The notes beneath the pieces are model-generated. The model was not told the DNA's origin. It saw nothing but the letters and a program-made list of their open reading frames with translations, and ran no database searches. A DNA stretch of 8,737 bases, from contig CAJUTD010000052.1 in NCBI GenBank assembly GCA_910589635.1, positions 372 through 9,108 of the forward strand. Reading direction: 5' to 3'. This document shows positions 7,701-8,737 of the stretch, piece by piece. Source of the DNA: an uncultured Lachnospiraceae bacterium. Lineage in GTDB: Bacteria > Bacillota > Clostridia > Lachnospirales > Lachnospiraceae. Positions within the stretch are counted from its first letter, which is position 1; the number at the start of each line of letters is the position of its first letter. A program made the position numbers and the translations under genes.

Positions 7701-8012
7701 AAAACGGCAACCATTGGCAAGAAGGTGGAAACCATCGGCAACAGCGCTTTTGGCAAATGTACGGCATTGACAAAGATTACGGTTCCCGCCAAAGTGAAGA
7801 AGATTGGCAGGCAGTCATTCTACGGCTGTAAGAAACTGAAAACCATCACGGTCAAGACGGCAAAGCTGACAAAGTCTTCTGTTGGCAGTAATGCATTCAA
7901 GGGAATCAGTGCGAAAGCAACAATCAAGGTGCCTAAGAGCAAACTAAAATCTTATAAGAGCATTATGCGTGCGCGCGGCGTAAGTAGAAAAGTTAAGATA
8001 AAAAAAGTTTAA
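4767..8012 (+). CDS. Secreted non-enzymatic surface protein: three jelly-roll modules, two Cys/His arrays, LRR tail
   Basis: This 1081-residue protein has a signal peptide (MKRKCKK then a hydrophobic core, cleavage likely after VYA at residue 32). Order: jelly-roll module 51-184; second module 188-322; Cys/His array 324-491; third module 493-620; longer Cys/His array 622-863; Lys/Pro linker; BspA-type LRR tail 886-1081. I find no catalytic domain or enzyme motif. All module types occur in the GH2 enzyme encoded just upstream, so it is probably a binding or scaffold partner acting in the same place, perhaps on the same glycan. The arrays hold 29 Cys by my count, high for an extracellular protein of an anaerobe and more in line with metal binding than disulfides. 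An internal LPATG at 745-749 is not a sorting signal. Start at 4767 is supported by GAGG at 4751 and the signal peptide. It could instead be an adhesin or cell-wall protein unrelated to sugar use. Confidence 0.9.
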   Translation: MKRKCKKQISILLCLFLTCTNLFVGNVNMVYAQGEGEDTAASQAAAPYDEVYVIDDANTKETEYEGNEYCQIEYSDGWTGEGKDNGGAGCYNDTDHWTNTPGATCKVTFKGTNLKFYSRTGPRRDFGAADFSVDGKEAVNVSFQSDAQTNHVFLYDTGILPYGEHVLTITAKGLIVVDRVEVSCPYTMVNDADEGADALQLIYGGTWHYEGSTQPGNCTHAFTSKVKESSYEKDVHWAEKAGDSLELKFNGTSVKYYTESGSAQVKVSIDGEPIAENLSMNTGTPNQGLSFNSRDYKEFNAGLHTLKVELVSGVLVSDRIEVSCSHKNEEQIIVNEKAALCEEEGYSGDTCYKDCGQKISEGQAVPAKGHTWDAGIVTIEPTEEKDGEKTYTCTDCNKTRTETVSFSCSHENKQERHKEATCTEAGYRDAYYCLDCQKMISEGTIVEALGHDRELRDQKEASGTEDGYTGDTYCKRCKELLESGEVIPKAYAVVNDAITGSGELEFNYIGKWGIGTGTENCYEGDNHWSDTTDAALEFKFSGTSVKYLSQKGNNLGYAAFSIDGGEEEKINMYQANKQDQVLIYQSLDLQPGLHTLKVRVTGENGAGSGTNVVVADRIEVYCNHKGEETESRDVPATCTQAAHKGEIYGKLCGQKISAGVDEGEPLGHIEKIRGDKEATCTEAGNTGETYCERCEEIVNPGEEVAALGHQWDEGTVTTEPTEDTEGIKTFTCTRTGCGVTMTVPLPATGGDDCHHVHTEARNQAATCTEAGYTGAVYCKDCQKIIYKGEVEEALGHEESIRGKKDADCTKAGHTGETYCARCNEVLDSGREIPALGHQWDKGVVTKQPTVTKTGEKTFTCAICKITERRVLPKKQAPVPKAPKKGSKLKDTSSKAEYKVLSAKISKGKVTGTVSYVKPQNKSAKTVTIPAKITVNGGVYTVTAVADKAFYNNKKITKVIIGNNVTKIGAKAFYNCKKLKTATIGKKVETIGNSAFGKCTALTKITVPAKVKKIGRQSFYGCKKLKTITVKTAKLTKSSVGSNAFKGISAKATIKVPKSKLKSYKSIMRARGVSRKVKIKKV
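4917..5318 (+). repeat. Jelly-roll-like module, copy 3 of 5 (residues 51-184 of the second protein)
   Basis: The most divergent of the two end copies: VYVIDDANTKE, CQIEYSDGW, CYNDTDHWTN, FKGTNLKFYS, FGAADFSVDGKE, GEHVLTITAKG and DRVEV. The landmark order is kept but the YQAN stretch is replaced by SFQSDAQTN. The Trp and His in the DHW loop are kept. Confidence 0.6.
5328..5732 (+). repeat. Jelly-roll-like module, copy 4 of 5 (residues 188-322)
   Basis: Contains MVNDADEGADALQLIYGG, DVHWAEKAGD, FNGTSVKYYTES, VKVSIDGEP, GLHTLKVELVSG and DRIEV. It has an insertion (THAFTSKVKESSYEK) before the HW loop and lacks the GxAAFS strand seen in the others, so its binding site may differ. Confidence 0.6.
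5736..6239 (+). repeat. Cys/His repeat array 1 (residues 324-491, about three units)
   Basis: Units begin at CSHKNEEQ and CSHENKQE; the third lacks this CxH start. Unit 1 reads GDTCYKDC where the family has DTYCxxC, so its Cys spacing is C-x3-C. Unit 1 also carries the longer WDAGIVTIEPTEE...TYTCTDC half. Unit 2 is regular (ATCTEAGY...YYCLDC...ALGH). Unit 3 reads EASGTEDGYTGDTYCKRC and has lost the first Cys and the closing GH. Twelve Cys in total. Confidence 0.65.
6243..6626 (+). repeat. Jelly-roll-like module, copy 5 of 5 (residues 493-620)
   Basis: Contains VVNDAITGSGELEFNYIG, CYEGDNHWS, FSGTSVKYLS, GYAAFSIDGGEE, NMYQANKQDQ, GLHTLKVRVTGE and ADRIEV. It is flanked on both sides by Cys/His arrays and closely resembles copy 2 in the GH2 enzyme (3452-3832), the best-matched module pair across the two genes. 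Confidence 0.65.
6630..7355 (+). repeat. Cys/His repeat array 2 (residues 622-863, about four units)
   Basis: Units begin near CNHKGEE, IEKIRGDKEATC, CHHVHTEARNQAATC and SIRGKKDADC. The first reads GEIYGKLC where YCxxC is expected, so one Cys is missing. The second and fourth carry the longer GHQWD(E/K)G...TFTC half; the second ends CTRTGC, spacing C-x4-C. Seventeen Cys in total. The DNA at 6792-6817 repeats 6018-6043 of array 1 with one difference, so the units have spread by duplication. Confidence 0.65.
7422..8009 (+). repeat. C-terminal BspA-type leucine-rich repeat tail of the second protein (residues 886-1081)
   Basis: Same architecture and same length as the tail of the GH2 enzyme, offset by exactly 3307 bp without indels over the compared region. 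Repeats include IGAKAFYNCKKLKTATIG, IGNSAFGKCTALTKITV and IGRQSFYGCKKLKTITV. It ends RGVSRKVKIKKV, again strongly basic. The Lys/Pro linker KKQAPVPKAPKKG before it is longer than in the enzyme. Confidence 0.8.
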
Positions 8013-8145
8013 AGAATTAGTTCCAATAAGGCAGATTTTGTGGTAAAATACCATCTGATTATAGGTTTTTAGGCAGTCCAGTATATGGAAAAGCCCATAA
8101 ATGCCGGGTTTCGGCAGGAAAAGAAGACTGTGAGAAAGGAAGGTA

Positions 8146-8168
8146 TATAAGGCAGAATCTGCCTTATA
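8146..8168. repeat. 23-bp near-perfect palindrome before aspartate kinase, with a third half-site upstream
   Basis: TATAAGGCAGA at 8146-8156 and TCTGCCTTATA at 8158-8168 are exact reverse complements around a single base. The half-site ATAAGGCAGA occurs once more, in direct orientation, at 8026-8035. It could be a regulator operator in DNA or a hairpin in RNA. No T-run follows, so it is not a terminator. Confidence 0.75.
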
Positions 8169-8173
8169 GTAAT

Positions 8174-8178
8174 GGAGG
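8174..8178 (+). promoter_or_regulatory. GGAGG close to the aspartate kinase start
   Basis: GGAGG at 8174-8178 is the only good Shine-Dalgarno here, but it lies only 2 nt before the ATG at 8181. An in-frame ATG at 8172 (protein starting MEDMIKVV) has no site of its own, and an in-frame GTG at 8193 is 14 nt away. The start at 8181 gives the usual MIKVVKFGGSS beginning of the family. Confidence 0.5.
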
Positions 8179-8180
8179 AT

Positions 8181-8737
8181 ATGATAAAAGTAGTGAAATT
8201 TGGCGGAAGCTCCCTGGCAAGCGCCGGGCAGTTTTCCAAGGTAGGAAAGATTATCCGTGCGGAAGAAAGCCGCAGATATGTGGTACCCAGCGCGCCGGGG
8301 AAACGCAATGCCAAAGATACGAAAGTGACAGATATGCTGTATCAATGTTATGCGCTGGCGGAGGCAGAAGAGAATTTTTCAACTGCTTTGCGCAAAATCA
8401 GGGAGCGTTACGAGTCAATTATCAATGGGCTTCATCTCAAATTGTCTTTAGTCAAGGAATTTGAGGAGATTGCAGAGAATTTTAAGAACAAGGCAGGCGA
8501 GGATTATGCCGCTTCACGTGGGGAATACTTAAATGGAATTATCATGGCGAATTATCTGGGCTATGAATTCATTGATGCGGCACAGGTCATCCGCTTTGAC
8601 GACAAAGGGGAATTTGACGCCGATAAGACGAATGAGATTTTGGCTGCTCGCCTCAAGGAATGTGAGCGTGCTGTGATTCCCGGATTTTATGGCGCCAAAG
8701 CAGACGGCACGGTAAAGACGTTTTCCAGGGGTGGTTC
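8181..8737 (+). CDS. lysC: Aspartate kinase, N-terminal part (runs off right edge)
   Basis: Aspartate kinase (EC 2.7.2.4) phosphorylates L-aspartate with ATP, the first step of the lysine, threonine, methionine and diaminopimelate pathway in the cytoplasm. The visible 185 residues belong to the amino-acid kinase domain: VVKFGGSSLAS at 4-14 is the nucleotide-binding signature, VVPSAPGKR follows near 34, ASRGEYLNG near 112 holds the Arg-Gly-Glu of the substrate site, and VIPGFYGAKADGTVKTFSRGG at the end is the kinase motif before the nucleotide-binding turn. The regulatory ACT domains would lie beyond the edge. VVPSAPGKR is typical of the Clostridia form. The gene follows the surface protein by 168 bp with an unusual leader and is unlikely to share its role. 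The family assignment is secure; the symbol lysC is by analogy, since other aspartate kinase paralogues exist. Confidence 0.93.
   Translation, partial: MIKVVKFGGSSLASAGQFSKVGKIIRAEESRRYVVPSAPGKRNAKDTKVTDMLYQCYALAEAEENFSTALRKIRERYESIINGLHLKLSLVKEFEEIAENFKNKAGEDYAASRGEYLNGIIMANYLGYEFIDAAQVIRFDDKGEFDADKTNEILAARLKECERAVIPGFYGAKADGTVKTFSRGG

Larger units (their letters stand above)
8013..8180 (+). promoter_or_regulatory. Leader of the aspartate kinase gene with candidate structured RNA
   Basis: No open frame of note lies here and I see no clear promoter or terminator. ATAAGGCAGATT at 8026-8037 can pair perfectly with AATCTGCCTTAT at 8156-8167, closing a region that holds hairpins at 8041-8053 (TGGTA/TACCA), 8084-8099 (TATGG/CCATA) and 8102-8116 (TGCCG/CGGCA), the last two inside a CAGTC/GACTG stem (8074-8078 with 8126-8130). 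The shape resembles a riboswitch aptamer, but I recognise no class; the conserved lysine riboswitch motifs are absent. Function is inference. Confidence 0.4.

Noticed and set aside
8013..8180. Lysine riboswitch before aspartate kinase
   Set aside because: The conserved core segments of that class, such as AGAGGTGC, are not seen, and the hairpin layout does not match its five-helix junction.
7944..8345. Minus-strand open frame across the aspartate kinase leader
   Set aside because: It overlaps the end of the LRR tail and the start of aspartate kinase, has no ribosome binding site that I can see, and has no recognisable protein features.

Overview
The window looks like chromosomal DNA of an anaerobic gut-type Clostridia, most likely Lachnospiraceae. 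This is inferred from moderate-GC genes with AT-rich gaps, strong AGGAGG ribosome binding sites, BspA-type leucine-rich repeats joined to Cys/His repeat arrays in secreted proteins, and a Clostridia-like aspartate kinase. No 16S or other taxonomic marker is present, so this is not a firm assignment. All genes read left to right.

Layout: (1) 2-439, the 3' end of a multi-pass membrane protein, closed by a Rho-independent terminator that overlaps its stop codon. (2) 440-616, an AT-rich regulatory gap with a TATAAT box, a pair of direct repeats 21 bp apart and a strong RBS. (3) 617-4702, a secreted 1361-residue multidomain glycoside hydrolase family 2 enzyme. (4) 4767-8012, a secreted 1081-residue protein with no recognisable enzyme domain, built from the same accessory modules. 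(5) 8013-8180, a leader with unusual inverted and direct repeats. (6) 8181 to the right edge, the 5' part of an aspartate kinase gene, unrelated in function to the surface proteins.

The centre of interest is the tandem pair 617-8012. Both proteins have a signal peptide, several copies of one jelly-roll-like module (two in the enzyme, three in the partner), Cys/His repeats that look metal-binding (one unit in the enzyme, about seven in the partner) and a lysine-rich leucine-rich-repeat tail. The tails are almost identical at the DNA level at both ends but differ by about 30 percent in the middle, which points to recent recombination or gene conversion. A reasonable inference is that the enzyme trims glycans at the cell surface while the partner binds the same glycans or surface; the substrate cannot be read from the sequence. 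The second point of interest is the aspartate kinase leader, where one 10-nt element occurs three times and permits two mutually exclusive pairings.
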